A stretch of 64,000 bases of DNA from Bifidobacterium choloepi (GCF_010667615.1 NZ_VYSG01000001.1:372001-436000), one strand, 5' to 3'; shown: positions 35,271-44,480, counted from the stretch's first letter. Numbers and translations: made by a program. Notes: generated by a model from the letters alone, not told the origin.

Positions 35271-35549
35271 CATCCCTCCAGGATTTGCCTTTGGTTTCTC
35301 TCGCGGCAAAACCCGGGGACTCCCGCGCCTTACCTCGCCAATTGTAACGGGGGCATCGTTTCGAGGGTGGCGTGCGTTCGCTTTTCATCTCGAATATTGG
35401 CACGATTCGCGCGCCGGCGGTCCGGTAAACCGATTGATCAGCGAGTCGGATGTGAGCTAGATCACAGACAATCGCGCTCCCGGCAACCAAAAAGGTCCAT
35501 TCCGGGAGCGTAGATGATCATGGACGACATGGCGCTGGACGACGGGGCA
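35271..35549. promoter_or_regulatory. uraA upstream region and nitroreductase 3' end
   Basis: This 280-bp gap has lower GC than the flanking genes. It must hold the uraA promoter. At 35475-35510 a 9-bp stem (CGCTCCCGG with CCGGGAGCG) around an A-rich loop probably ends the nitroreductase transcript. No small gene or known riboswitch was recognised. Confidence 0.4.
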
Positions 35550-36287
35550 TCAGGCCCAGACGAAGGAGTCCCGTCCGGCGCCGAGTTCGAAGTGGAGTTC
35601 GGCGACGCCGAGGCCGACGGTGGCGAGCAGGTCGTCGGTGGCGGTCGCGCGGACGACCGGCAGGCCAGTCCTTCCGTCGGCGTCGTCGAGCAGTTCGAAT
35701 CGCACGGGCTGCCTGTTGAGCGCGGACGGGGCGAGCTGGACGGCCTCAATGCCGTGCTGGAACCATGCCGGCATGTCCTCGAACGGCATGCCGTGCAGCT
35801 CGCACAGCTCGGCCGCCGCCTTCGACCTGTGCGGATGGCCGGGCCGGGCGGCATGGCCGACGGCGATCGCGACGCGGAACTCGCCGTTGCCGGACGAATC
35901 GTCTTCGTTTTCCCCAAGCGAACCACCGACCCAGCCGGTGTCGAAGCCGGCGTTGGTCAGCAACAGCACGAGCAGCTCGCCGTAATAGCCGACGTTGCGC
36001 TGGCCGGCACGCGTGGGTGGCGCCGTGACGACGACGAGATGCCGCACTCCGCGGAACTTGCCATAATGACTGACCGAATCGAGAGTGTCCCCGAGCGAGG
36101 CGGCGTCGCCACTCACGACATGCATGCCGATGTCGGCGGCGCCGCCGATGTTCGCCGCCAGCGACCTGATCGTCGCCAGTTCGTCGTCGCCGAGCGGCTC
36201 ATCGACGAACATCCTCGTCGAATGGCGCTGTTTCATGGCAGGTTTCACGTCGACGCCAAGCGTCGTCAGCTGCAGTTCGCCCATCAT
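35550..36287 (-). CDS. putative nitroreductase (TM1586-like)
   Basis: The 245-residue protein resembles the two-lobed TM1586-type nitroreductases (PF14512). It has an FMN phosphate-binding segment near the N-terminus (MKQRHSTRMFVDEPLGDDEL), a central YYGELLVLLLTNAGFDTGWVGG and LAPSALNRQPVRFELLDD. The family reduces flavin-accessible substrates with NAD(P)H; the physiological substrate is unknown. The ATG at 36287 is preceded by AAGGAGAAC. It lies downstream of a methyltransferase on the same strand. Confidence 0.78.
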   Translation of the reverse strand: MMGELQLTTLGVDVKPAMKQRHSTRMFVDEPLGDDELATIRSLAANIGGAADIGMHVVSGDAASLGDTLDSVSHYGKFRGVRHLVVVTAPPTRAGQRNVGYYGELLVLLLTNAGFDTGWVGGSLGENEDDSSGNGEFRVAIAVGHAARPGHPHRSKAAAELCELHGMPFEDMPAWFQHGIEAVQLAPSALNRQPVRFELLDDADGRTGLPVVRATATDDLLATVGLGVAELHFELGAGRDSFVWA

Positions 36288-36424
36288 CGTTCTCCTTGCG
36301 GTTCCGGCGTGTTGCCGTCCACCCTACCCCCGTCGGTGGCCAGTGCGGGACGAAAACACCGAAGGGCGACGGGGGTGTGATGATCCGGAGAACGGGTATC
36401 GGCTACCGGGCGGACGGTGCTCCG

Positions 36425-37294
36425 TCAGCGGCGAACGCCGACGAGGCCGACGGCGCACAGGTGATCGGCATGCTGCCGGAACACCGACCGCATCGCCGTC
36501 ACGCGGCGCCGCGCCTCGGCATTGACGGCGAGGTTGCGGGCGATCCGCGCCACGCCGGCCGCGCCCTCGTCCTCGAGCATCCGCGCCGGTTCGAGCAACG
36601 CCATCGCGTTGACGTGCTCGAACATGACATCGAAGCCGGCCTGCTCCATCAGCCGCTTCCACTGTCGCATCGTCAACGGCCGAGCACCGACCTTGATCGT
36701 GCGCGACAGATCCCGGCACAGTTCGCCGGCGACGGACGGATCGATGTCGTCGGGCTTCAGGCCGAGTTCGTGGACGGCGTAGCGGCCACCGGGGGCGAGC
36801 AGGCGGGCGGCCTCCTTCATCGTCTCCAGCTTGGCGTCGTCGGGCATCATCGTCAGCATCGCCTCGCCGACGACGACATCGGCGCAGGCGTCCGGCAGTC
36901 CGGTATGCCTGGCGTCGGCCCGGACGACGGTGGCGTCGACGCCGGGATGGGCCTCGAGCACGTCGGCCAGCCTGCCGACGCCCTCGGCGTTCGGGTCGAT
37001 GCCGTAGTACTTCGCCGGCGACGTGGCGAGCAGGTACTGTGCCGTCTTGCCGACGCCGGGGCCGAACTCGACGATCGTCTCGCCGGCGGCGAGCGCGGCA
37101 TGGTCGAGCAGCGCCTTCGTCATCGCCAGGCCGCCGGGACGCAGCACTGTCTTGCCGAGGCTGGCGAGCAGCCAGTGGCCCTGCTTGCGGTGGTCGTCGA
37201 CGTCGGAATCGATCAGTGGTCGCCGTTCGTCTCCGGCAGCCGTCGCGACGGCGTCCTCGACGATCCTGTCGTTCGTCGTGTTCGCGCTAGTCAT
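36425..37294 (-). CDS. SAM-dependent class I methyltransferase
   Basis: The 289-residue protein has the SAM-binding motif ETIVEFGPGVGKTAQYLL, an acidic motif II (YYGIDPNAEGVGRL) and ADVVVGEAMLTMMPDD before a cap. An N-terminal arm of about 60 residues precedes the fold. The substrate is unknown. Its start overlaps the 3' end of the cupin gene by eight bases, so the two are translationally coupled and perhaps act on the same small molecule. Confidence 0.82.
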   Translation of the reverse strand: MTSANTTNDRIVEDAVATAAGDERRPLIDSDVDDHRKQGHWLLASLGKTVLRPGGLAMTKALLDHAALAAGETIVEFGPGVGKTAQYLLATSPAKYYGIDPNAEGVGRLADVLEAHPGVDATVVRADARHTGLPDACADVVVGEAMLTMMPDDAKLETMKEAARLLAPGGRYAVHELGLKPDDIDPSVAGELCRDLSRTIKVGARPLTMRQWKRLMEQAGFDVMFEHVNAMALLEPARMLEDEGAAGVARIARNLAVNAEARRRVTAMRSVFRQHADHLCAVGLVGVRR

Positions 37295-37676
37295 TGTGCA
37301 CCGCCGTGCCGTGCGTGTCCGGGTTGCCGGCGGGCAGGTCGCCGGGGACGACGAGCGTCAGCGAGAAGTAGGACGGCTCGATCGCCTCGACGGCGTGCAG
37401 CTCGTCGGGCGCCAGGTAGATGACGTCGCCGGCGCGCACCGTCGCCGGCACGCCCGCGACGGAGAACTTCAGCGCGCCGGTCAGCATGTTGACGATGACG
37501 GCGCGTGCCGACGTGTGCTCGGTGAGCACCTGGCCGGCGTCCATCGAGAACATGACGTGCCGCAGCCGTTCGTTGTTGACGAGAACGCGCGACGTCGTCG
37601 ATTCCTTGACGATCGGCAGGTCGGCGAACACGTCGGTGACGACGACGGATTCGCCTAGTGGCGTGGTACGGGACAT
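37287..37676 (-). CDS. small cupin-fold protein
   Basis: The 129-residue protein is a single cupin: MDAGQVLTEHTSARAVIVNM in the first motif and LAPDELHAVEAIEPSYFSL in the second. Only one His is present in each motif, so metal binding may be reduced compared with standard cupins. It could be a sensor, isomerase or storage protein. The ATG at 37676 has GAAAGGA five bases upstream. It is first in an operon with the overlapping methyltransferase gene. Confidence 0.78.
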   Translation of the reverse strand: MSRTTPLGESVVVTDVFADLPIVKESTTSRVLVNNERLRHVMFSMDAGQVLTEHTSARAVIVNMLTGALKFSVAGVPATVRAGDVIYLAPDELHAVEAIEPSYFSLTLVVPGDLPAGNPDTHGTAVHND

Positions 37677-38051
37677 GATGGGTCCTTTCATTCGTTCGTT
37701 CGTTTTCCCTCTCCGGCCTCGGCGCCCGGGTAGTCCAGCACGCTACCGCCGCCGGCGCGGGCGGACAAGGGTCGTGGACACGATCGTCATCCGTGCGGAG
37801 TCGCCGTCGCCGTTCTGTTGGCGGTGTCGCCGTTCCGCAGTCGCCGTCCACCGAATGCGACATGCCCCAGCGGAAACGGGAGCGGCGATGATGCGCGGGA
37901 TTCGTGAAGAACCAAAACGAACATGACATCACTTGAAACGAACATGGACGGTCAGAACCGAACGCAGGAGCGGAATTTCTCCTGTTCGTCGACAGCGAGA
38001 AAGTGCCCGGATGATTCCCCCGCAATCGTCAGGGAGACGTTTAATGGCAGC
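37677..38051. promoter_or_regulatory. divergent promoter region between cupin and yeiH-like genes
   Basis: Visible here are four CGTT units in the cupin leader near 37690-37710, GTCGCCGT-type short repeats around 37800-37850, and two copies of AAACGAACATG about 23 bp apart near 37915-37945. The last lie before the transporter gene and could be operators. No gene was recognised. Confidence 0.35.
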
Positions 38052-39140
38052 ATGAGAGATTTTTGCACCAAATGGGGGAAGCGAATCGCCACGCCGCAGA
38101 TGCTGGTGATCGCCATCGTCACGCTGATCGCGAGCTTCATCGGCATGTGGCTCAAGCAGTACCCGGGCTTCAGCCTGCTCGGCGCGCTGATCATCGCGCT
38201 GCTCGTCGGCATGATCGTCCAGTTCCCGATCCGCGCCTGGTACGTCGGCGACAACGCCGTGCGCGCCGCCGGCGTCAAGGACGCGGCAGGCCTGATCTCG
38301 AACAAGCTGCTGCGCCTCGGCATCATCCTGCTCGGTTTCAAGCTCAACCTCGACTTGCTGTTCACGACCGGTCTCAAGTGCCTGCCGATCGCCGCCGTCA
38401 TCGTCACGCTGACCGTCATCGTCACCTACGCGATCGCCCGCTGGCTCGGCGTCAGCCCGCTGCTCGCCATCCTCGTGGCCGGCGGTACCGGCATCTGCGG
38501 CGCCGCGGCCGTCATGGCCATCTCCGGCTCGCTCAACGTCGGCGAGGACAAGAAGGAAGAGAAATCGAACGACGAGGTCGTCGCGATCGCGATCGTCGCG
38601 ATCATGGGCGTCGTCTTCGCGCTGATCGAGCTGATCTTCGGCCCGATGACCGGCCTGTCCGACGAGCAGCTCGGCGTCATCGCCGGCGGCTCGCTGCACG
38701 AGATCGCCCACGCCGTCGCCGTCGGCGCCGCCCTCGGCGCGGAAGGCGAGACAATGGCCATCATCATGAAGCTGTCGCGCGTCCTCATGCTCGTCTTCGC
38801 GGCGATCATCATCGCGATCTGGTACGACAAGACGCAGTCGGACGTCAAGACGGCCGGCGGCAAGCGCAAGATCGTCTTCCCGTGGTTCATGATCGGCTTC
38901 ATCGTCGCCTCGATCATCGGCACGATCATCATCTCGGTCTGGGGCGACGGCGGCCAGGCGTTCGCCGACGGACTCGTCAACATCGCCTACGTCGTCCTCG
39001 GCATGGCAATGGCCGCGCTCGGCATCAACGTCAACTTCGCCGTCCTCGCCAAGAAGGGCGGCAAGGCGCTGCTCGCCAGCTTCCTCGCCTCGATCCTGCT
39101 GCTCGCGTTCTGCGTGCTCATCGCGATCATCTTCTTCTAG
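38052..39140 (+). CDS. YeiH family putative sulfate/anion exporter
   Basis: The 362-residue integral membrane protein has ten or so segments. The family blocks LGIILLGFKLNLDLLF, GTGICGAAAVMAI (the conserved GGTGICG loop), GGSLHEIAHAVAVGAAL and ALGINVNFAVLAKKGGKAL identify the UPF0324/YeiH group, proposed to export sulfate or a related anion. ATG 38052 starts just before the first membrane segment but lacks a well-spaced ribosome site. In-frame ATGs at 37944 or 37923 would add a hydrophilic arm. Confidence 0.82.
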   Translation: MRDFCTKWGKRIATPQMLVIAIVTLIASFIGMWLKQYPGFSLLGALIIALLVGMIVQFPIRAWYVGDNAVRAAGVKDAAGLISNKLLRLGIILLGFKLNLDLLFTTGLKCLPIAAVIVTLTVIVTYAIARWLGVSPLLAILVAGGTGICGAAAVMAISGSLNVGEDKKEEKSNDEVVAIAIVAIMGVVFALIELIFGPMTGLSDEQLGVIAGGSLHEIAHAVAVGAALGAEGETMAIIMKLSRVLMLVFAAIIIAIWYDKTQSDVKTAGGKRKIVFPWFMIGFIVASIIGTIIISVWGDGGQAFADGLVNIAYVVLGMAMAALGINVNFAVLAKKGGKALLASFLASILLLAFCVLIAIIFF

Positions 39141-39173
39141 ATCGTCTCCGGCGCCGGCTCCGGCTTCCGGCGA

Positions 39174-39207
39174 CAGGAAAGGCTCCCGGCAACGGGAGCC
39201 TTTCCTG
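39174..39207. terminator. bidirectional terminator
   Basis: A perfect 15-bp stem (CAGGAAAGGCTCCCG at 39174-39188 with 39193-39207) has a GCAA loop. It lies between the yeiH-like gene and the convergent ceramidase-like gene. Confidence 0.85.
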
Positions 39208-39221
39208 CATTGATCGTCATG

Positions 39222-40322
39222 TCACTTCGACAGCAGTTTCGAGGCCTGCTTGAACTTCTCGACGAGTTTCTCGCTCTCCCCCGCCGGAATCGGGCTGGTC
39301 TTCGTCTCGAACGAGATGCCGTATTCTTCCTCCGGAAGCCAGTAGCCGTAGTAGCCGTTCGCGTATCCGAGCACCAGCGCGGGCTTGCCGCACTCCTCCT
39401 TCATCTCGATGCCGAACCTGGAGCCCAGTTCGCCACCGAAGACGAACAGCTGCAAGTCGCCGAGGTCGATGACCTCGCCCTTGGCGTCCAGATGGTAGGA
39501 ATCGGTGTGGATGGTGTGGTACAGCGTCTGGTTGACCATCCTGTCGAGCGCGAGGTTGCGGCTGCAGTCGATGGTTCCTATCTCGCGGGCCATGCCGGTC
39601 GAGACGCGTTCAAGCTCGGCGAAATTCTTCCCCTGCCGCTGGTTGCGGTTGCTGCAGTCGCCGGCCGCGCCGACCGTCATCGCCGGCACGAATCCGAAGT
39701 ACGATTCGAGTTTCTCGCTCACGTTGCCGGCGAACTCGGCCGTCAGCCAGGTGTTCTCGGCGCTGATGACGGTGGAGTGAACGGCCCAGTTGACCAGGCC
39801 GGCGAACGCGTTGCCGTTGTCGTCGACGAACTTGACGACGATGACTTCGTTGTCGGCCGGCTGGCCGGGATGGTTGCGGTTGCCGTAGTAGCCGAGGATG
39901 ACCTTGCTGCCGTACTGCGCGGTGGCATGGACCATCGTGCGCCGGCATTCCTCGTAGCTGCGCTTGATGATGTCAATGAGGAAGTCATAGTACCGCTGGT
40001 CGAACTTATGCGTATACCAGCCCTTGTGATATGACACCACCGACGAGTGGTCGTGGGTGGCGCACAGCAGCACCATGTCGCGGTCGATGCCGTACAGGTC
40101 GGCCAGCATTGTCTTGACGTCTTCGGCCATCGCCTCCTCGAATTCGAGGAAATCGGCTGAGAAAATGAACATCGTCCTGCCGTCGATCTCGATCAGCAGC
40201 GAATTGCAGTAGATGCGGTCGTGCACGCCGCTCGCCGGATGCATGCGGTTTTCGCTCCTGAAGCCGATCAGGTAGAATTCGCCGTTCGGAGTGAGATCGA
40301 ATCTTGCGTGGCCTACGTTCAT
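39222..40322 (-). CDS. neutral/alkaline ceramidase-like hydrolase, active site retained
   Basis: The 366-residue protein resembles the neutral ceramidase catalytic domain (PF04734), which cleaves amide bonds of N-acyl sphingosines and probably other amides. Family blocks are GVHDRIYCNSLLIEI (32-46), the metal-site pair ATHDHSS with His90 and His92, NWAVHST with His182, the nucleophile region GAAGDCSNR with Ser224, and YANGYYGYWLPEEEY near the end. It is shorter than secreted ceramidases of about 650 residues, has no signal peptide and lacks the immunoglobulin-like C-terminal domain. It should therefore act in the cytoplasm on an imported substrate. The start has AAAGGAG six bases upstream. 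It is last in the four-gene operon. Confidence 0.8.
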   Translation of the reverse strand: MNVGHARFDLTPNGEFYLIGFRSENRMHPASGVHDRIYCNSLLIEIDGRTMFIFSADFLEFEEAMAEDVKTMLADLYGIDRDMVLLCATHDHSSVVSYHKGWYTHKFDQRYYDFLIDIIKRSYEECRRTMVHATAQYGSKVILGYYGNRNHPGQPADNEVIVVKFVDDNGNAFAGLVNWAVHSTVISAENTWLTAEFAGNVSEKLESYFGFVPAMTVGAAGDCSNRNQRQGKNFAELERVSTGMAREIGTIDCSRNLALDRMVNQTLYHTIHTDSYHLDAKGEVIDLGDLQLFVFGGELGSRFGIEMKEECGKPALVLGYANGYYGYWLPEEEYGISFETKTSPIPAGESEKLVEKFKQASKLLSK

Positions 40323-40388
40323 GGTGTTCTCCTTTGGTTCTGCATGTCTGTCAAGTCTCGATGGCGTTCGCGCCGGTTCCGTCGCCGG

Positions 40389-41615
40389 TCACGGCGACGT
40401 CGCCAGACGGCCGAGCATCCGGAGGATGCCAGCCACCAGCCGTTCGGCACTTCCCCGGGCGAATTTCGAGTTGCGTGCCTCGTACGTGAATCGTTCGTAG
40501 CACGATTCGTCCGCCATGTATTTTTCCGCGCCGTTGACCAGCGTGCACACCAGCGCACCCTTGCAGGACGATGCGGAACGAATGGCGGTTCCGGTCACGC
40601 TGCACAGTTCCGGAGCCACCCCCACGAGCGCGAATGGTCCCAGTCCGACGATCTCCACCGTCGAGTGCCGTTCGGCATCCACCCGGTATGTCTTCGAATG
40701 CACCGGTTTCATTGTCGCCATGTCCTCCGGTTGCTGGCCACCGAACGCGAAGGTCTGTCGCTCGACGACGAGCGAGGGATCGGCGTCGCACGCCGCCGGC
40801 GCGTTCATTGCCTCGAGGACTGCCTTCCCCAGCTCGTCTCCCAGCTCGTCGACGTTCGCATTCTCGCGCGGCATCTGGTCGGCGGCCGCGCCGCAGAAGA
40901 ACAGCGCCACGCATTCGGGGACGCGTTCCTCCACGAAGCGGCTGGCTCGTTCCGCCACGTCACCGCTGACCGGTCGCGGCACGGAGCCCGGCGCGGTCTC
41001 GGTGGCGGACGACTGGATGTCGGCGGTGAACAGGACGGCTGCCGGCCGGCCGGTGGCCTTCGAACGGAAGGTCAGTACCGGGACGGTCTTGTCGGAATAG
41101 CCGGTGGGATCGGCTCCCTTCCACCATCCTTCGGCGGTGAACAGGTCGCGGTTGACGTTGATGTCCGCCGTGGCGGCGCCATATTCGACGGTGACGGCCT
41201 GGAGCCTGGCCATGGCCTGTTCCGTCGCCCGGTCGAGCGCGTCCATCAGTGCCGTCACGTATTGCCGGTTCTTCTCGCGCAATGCCGGCGTACCCGTTTC
41301 CAGGGCATGGGCCGATCTGGTGTGCGGTGCGGAGAACGTGTGGGTGACGCCAATCCAGACGACGGCATCGTCCCGTCCGGTCCGCGAGCGCACGACGTCC
41401 CGTGCCATGGCGATGGCGTAGTCCCTCATCGAGGTGAGATCGAAGGAGACGAGTGCCACCGGTGGCCGGCGCATGGCCGAAGCGTCGTCCGGAATCCTGT
41501 CGTCCGGGACGAGCAGCGCCACGCGGACGGCCAGCTGGTCGCGGATCGAATCGAATCCTTCGAACGGAAGCGTCGGTCCGACGTCGATCGGCTGTACGGC
41601 GGCACCCATCTGCAT
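40389..41615 (-). CDS. diverged ceramidase-fold protein lacking key active-site residues
   Basis: This 408-residue protein aligns by eye with its downstream neighbour but is strongly altered. THTFSAPHT (91-99) keeps His92 but has Phe94 where the neighbour has the second His. TADIQSSAT carries Gln201 in place of metal ligand His182. GAAADQMPR has Met248 in place of the nucleophile Ser. The fold context (ALVSFDL, VWIGVTHT, CVALFFCGAAAD) is kept. It may be a non-catalytic partner of the other ceramidase-like protein, or use different chemistry. The ATG at 41615 has AAAGGA eight bases upstream. Confidence 0.65.
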   Translation of the reverse strand: MQMGAAVQPIDVGPTLPFEGFDSIRDQLAVRVALLVPDDRIPDDASAMRRPPVALVSFDLTSMRDYAIAMARDVVRSRTGRDDAVVWIGVTHTFSAPHTRSAHALETGTPALREKNRQYVTALMDALDRATEQAMARLQAVTVEYGAATADINVNRDLFTAEGWWKGADPTGYSDKTVPVLTFRSKATGRPAAVLFTADIQSSATETAPGSVPRPVSGDVAERASRFVEERVPECVALFFCGAAADQMPRENANVDELGDELGKAVLEAMNAPAACDADPSLVVERQTFAFGGQQPEDMATMKPVHSKTYRVDAERHSTVEIVGLGPFALVGVAPELCSVTGTAIRSASSCKGALVCTLVNGAEKYMADESCYERFTYEARNSKFARGSAERLVAGILRMLGRLATSP

Positions 41616-41683
41616 GGTCGAGTCCTTTCCGTTGTTGTCCGGCTATCCGGTATACCTCGTTTGGTTCGCAGACTGTCCAATGC

Positions 41684-43312
41684 TCAGTCGAGGCCCTTGA
41701 ATTCGATGGCGCTGTCCTCCTTCTGTCCACCGAAGATGAATCCGCAGACGGCGGCCGCAACGAAGGCGACGACGGCGCCGATGCACAGCGCAACGAAGCC
41801 GGAATCAATGCCATTCGGGCTGATGAAGCCCGGCAGGCCAAGCGGGCCGGATGTCGACATGTTCCACAGCGTGGCTCCGCCGAAGCCGGCGATCGCACCG
41901 CCGATGCCGGAGCAGACCAGCGTGGAGATGAACAGCTTCTTGCGCGGAACCAGCACGCCGTAGAGCGTGGGCTCCGAAATGCCGAAGAAGGCGGAAAGCA
42001 TGGCCGGCAGCGCAATGGCGCGTTCCTTCGGATCCTTGGTACGCAGGAACACGCCAAGGCAGGCGCCCATGTTGGAGAGTGCGCCCGCGAAGATCAGCGG
42101 GTTGATCTTGTCAAATCCCTGCGCAACGATGTCGAGCTGGAACATCATGATGACCGGCATGTGCAGGCCGAACATGACAAGCAGCGTCCACAGGCCGCCG
42201 ATCAGGAAGCCGGCAAGACCGGAGTTGATGCCGATGACGAACTTGATGATCGACGTCAGGATGCCCTGGACGACGATGGCCAACGGCCCGAAGACCAGGA
42301 AGCCGAGCGGGACGGCAATGATCAGCGTCAGGAACGGCGTGAAGAAGGTGCGCATCATCGGCGGCAGGTGCTTCTGCAGGAACTTGTAGATATAGGAAGC
42401 GACCCAGACAACGACAATCGCCGGGATGACCGAGTTCGTGTAGCCCGCCGACGGCAGGATGACGGGGATGCCGAGGAAGCTCGTGTAGACCTGGCTTTCG
42501 AAAATCGAACCGGAGAACACGGTGAACAGCGCATCGCCGGTCGACAATGCGGTGATGGTCGGATAGGTCAGGATGGCGCCGATGACGAGACCGTACACTT
42601 CCTTCAGGCCGAACTGCTTGGCGGCGGTCCAGCCGACAAGAATCGGGAAGAAGTAGAACATCGCGTCGCCGATGGCGTAGAGCACGATGTAGGTGCCGCT
42701 ATTCGTATCGATGACATGGCAGACAGTGGTGAGCAGCACGAGCAGTGCCTTGACCATGCCCATCGCCATCAGCATGCCGAGCAGCGGGTTGAAGATGCCG
42801 GTCATGACGATCAGGAAACGGCTGATCGGACCGACCTTCTTCTTTCCTTCCTTCTTTCCCGCGTCCTTTCCGCCATGCCTGCGGAACCGTTCGGCGAATC
42901 CGCCGGTCGGCTTTTCGCGAGTACCCTGCTCCCCGGTCGCGCCGTTCGCGTCGGGAGTCCCGATGCCGGAGGCCGCGGCGGCTGTCCCTGCGGCGGCATC
43001 GGAGGCGACAGCGCCGGTGCTGTCCGTCGAGGTTGCGACGGCCACCGGATTCTCGCCCTTGTCGGTGAGTCCCGCGATCGTGCACAGCTCGTCGAAGACC
43101 TCGTTGACGGCGGTGCCGACGACGACCTGGCACTGGCCGCCGGTCTGGATGACGGTGAGCACACCGTCCAGCGCCGACAGGGCGTCCTTGTCGACCCTGC
43201 TTTCGTCCCTGAGCTTGAACCGCAGACGCGTGACGCAGTGCGTCACGTTGTCGATGTTGTCCGCGCCGCCGACGCCGGCGATGATGCCCTGGCATAGTTG
43301 TTCGTATTTCAT
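41684..43312 (-). CDS. PTS transporter, fused EIIB-EIIC (glucose/beta-glucoside superfamily)
   Basis: This 542-residue permease phosphorylates sugar during import. The N-terminal EIIB domain has the phospho-Cys in DNVTHCVTRLRF (Cys26). A flexible Ala/Thr/Gly-rich and Lys-rich linker covers about residues 90-150. The EIIC domain has about ten membrane segments and the signature AFFGISEPTLYGV. There is no EIIA domain here or nearby, so it must use a shared EIIA. The B-then-C order and the GISEP motif point to the beta-glucoside/sucrose group. It lies between an amidohydrolase-like gene and two ceramidase-like genes, which is not usual for a PTS locus. Confidence 0.9.
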   Translation of the reverse strand: MKYEQLCQGIIAGVGGADNIDNVTHCVTRLRFKLRDESRVDKDALSALDGVLTVIQTGGQCQVVVGTAVNEVFDELCTIAGLTDKGENPVAVATSTDSTGAVASDAAAGTAAAASGIGTPDANGATGEQGTREKPTGGFAERFRRHGGKDAGKKEGKKKVGPISRFLIVMTGIFNPLLGMLMAMGMVKALLVLLTTVCHVIDTNSGTYIVLYAIGDAMFYFFPILVGWTAAKQFGLKEVYGLVIGAILTYPTITALSTGDALFTVFSGSIFESQVYTSFLGIPVILPSAGYTNSVIPAIVVVWVASYIYKFLQKHLPPMMRTFFTPFLTLIIAVPLGFLVFGPLAIVVQGILTSIIKFVIGINSGLAGFLIGGLWTLLVMFGLHMPVIMMFQLDIVAQGFDKINPLIFAGALSNMGACLGVFLRTKDPKERAIALPAMLSAFFGISEPTLYGVLVPRKKLFISTLVCSGIGGAIAGFGGATLWNMSTSGPLGLPGFISPNGIDSGFVALCIGAVVAFVAAAVCGFIFGGQKEDSAIEFKGLD

Positions 43313-43457
43313 GATGGTTCTTCCATTCCCTCGTCCCCTCAGGCTTCGTTGCGATGAAGGAAGACGATCGTCATGTGATGATGGATCGGTGCCGGCGTCA
43401 TTGCCTGGCACCGTGGAAACCGGTCATCGGCCAACCTCCGACGACCGGCATGACCGG

Positions 43458-44480
43458 TCAGCCCAGCCGGTAGAGAGACTCGGCATTGCGGTGCAGCATG
43501 CATTCCTTCGCCTCGTCGGCGACGTCCAGTCGCAGCACCGTCGACACGCCTCCGGTCAGCCAGCTCTTCTTGACCGGATAGCTCGAGCCGTAGATGACGT
43601 GATCGGCGCCGAGCTCGTGAACGGCGAGTTCGAGGCATCCCTCTCCCCACGGCTGGGCGTGCGACATCTCGAAGAACAGGTTGCGTTCCAGGTACTGGCG
43701 CTGGCGGTCGTTGTCGGTGACGAACCGGCCGTTGCCGGAGTCGGTCGGCAGCAGCATTGTCCGGTAGGCGAAGAAGCCGCCGCCGAGCATCGAATGGACC
43801 ATCCGCAGCTCCGGCAGCTCCTCGAACAGGTCGCTGAACAGTTCGCGGCTGACAGCCGTCAGCTGGTCGAAACAGCGTCCCATGCTGCGGCGCACGTTGT
43901 TGTAGTCGATCAGCGAACCGTAATCGACCGGCAGCGCCGTCTGATGGACGTACACCGTCATGTCGAGGTCGGCGGCCGCATGCAGCAACGGACGGAACAT
44001 CGGGTCGTCGAGGTAGCGCTCGCCGTAGTGGGCCGAGACCTGCAGGCCATGCAGCCCGAGCTCGTCGTGGCAGCGCCCGAGTTCGGCGAGGACTTCGTCG
44101 TCGGCGACGGGCGGCACGACGGCGAGCGCCACCTGGCGTCCGCCGGAGGCTTCCTGCCGTTCGGCCATCCAGTCGTTGAACTGGCGGCAGAGGTCCAGGT
44201 CGAGCCATTCCTGGACGCCGGGAAGCTTGAGGACGGCAACATCCACGCCGGCCTCGTCCATGTCGGCGAGCTGGCGGTCGAGATCGTAGTCCCGTCCGTA
44301 GTAGTCGAAGTTGTGCCTGCCGTTCGGCTTCTCGATGACGATGGCCTTGTCGTCGCCGTCATCCTTGACCAGCGCCCTCGTGCCATACGGTTCGGGAACG
44401 CACCGCAGGAAATGGTTGCGCACCCCGGAATCGGAAAACAACTGTTCGGGTAGCCAATACACATTGGCGTCTACGATCAT
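43458..44480 (-). CDS. amidohydrolase-2 family protein with altered metal ligands
   Basis: The 340-residue TIM-barrel protein resembles the ACMSD/amidohydrolase_2 family (PF04909). It has VYVHQT (His179), RMVHSMLGGG (His229) and the barrel-closing VIYGSSYPVK. The family's N-terminal His-x-His is replaced: VDANVYWLP has Asn6 and Tyr8. The final catalytic Asp (normally in GSDYP) is Ser300. Metal binding and normal hydrolase or decarboxylase chemistry are thus doubtful, unless this is a distinct subfamily. ATG 44480 is chosen because GAGG lies eight bases upstream; ATG 44486 abuts that site. It is the first gene of the operon, divergent from the LysR gene. Confidence 0.78.
   Translation of the reverse strand: MIVDANVYWLPEQLFSDSGVRNHFLRCVPEPYGTRALVKDDGDDKAIVIEKPNGRHNFDYYGRDYDLDRQLADMDEAGVDVAVLKLPGVQEWLDLDLCRQFNDWMAERQEASGGRQVALAVVPPVADDEVLAELGRCHDELGLHGLQVSAHYGERYLDDPMFRPLLHAAADLDMTVYVHQTALPVDYGSLIDYNNVRRSMGRCFDQLTAVSRELFSDLFEELPELRMVHSMLGGGFFAYRTMLLPTDSGNGRFVTDNDRQRQYLERNLFFEMSHAQPWGEGCLELAVHELGADHVIYGSSYPVKKSWLTGGVSTVLRLDVADEAKECMLHRNAESLYRLG

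Noticed and set aside
35271..35549. Riboswitch in the uraA leader
   Set aside because: I could not recognise the guanine, PRPP or PyrR-type elements. Only a terminator-type stem for the neighbouring gene is clear.
39222..41615. Frameshifted single ceramidase gene
   Set aside because: Both reading frames are complete, each has its own ribosome binding site and each covers the same family blocks, so they are two paralogs rather than halves of one gene.
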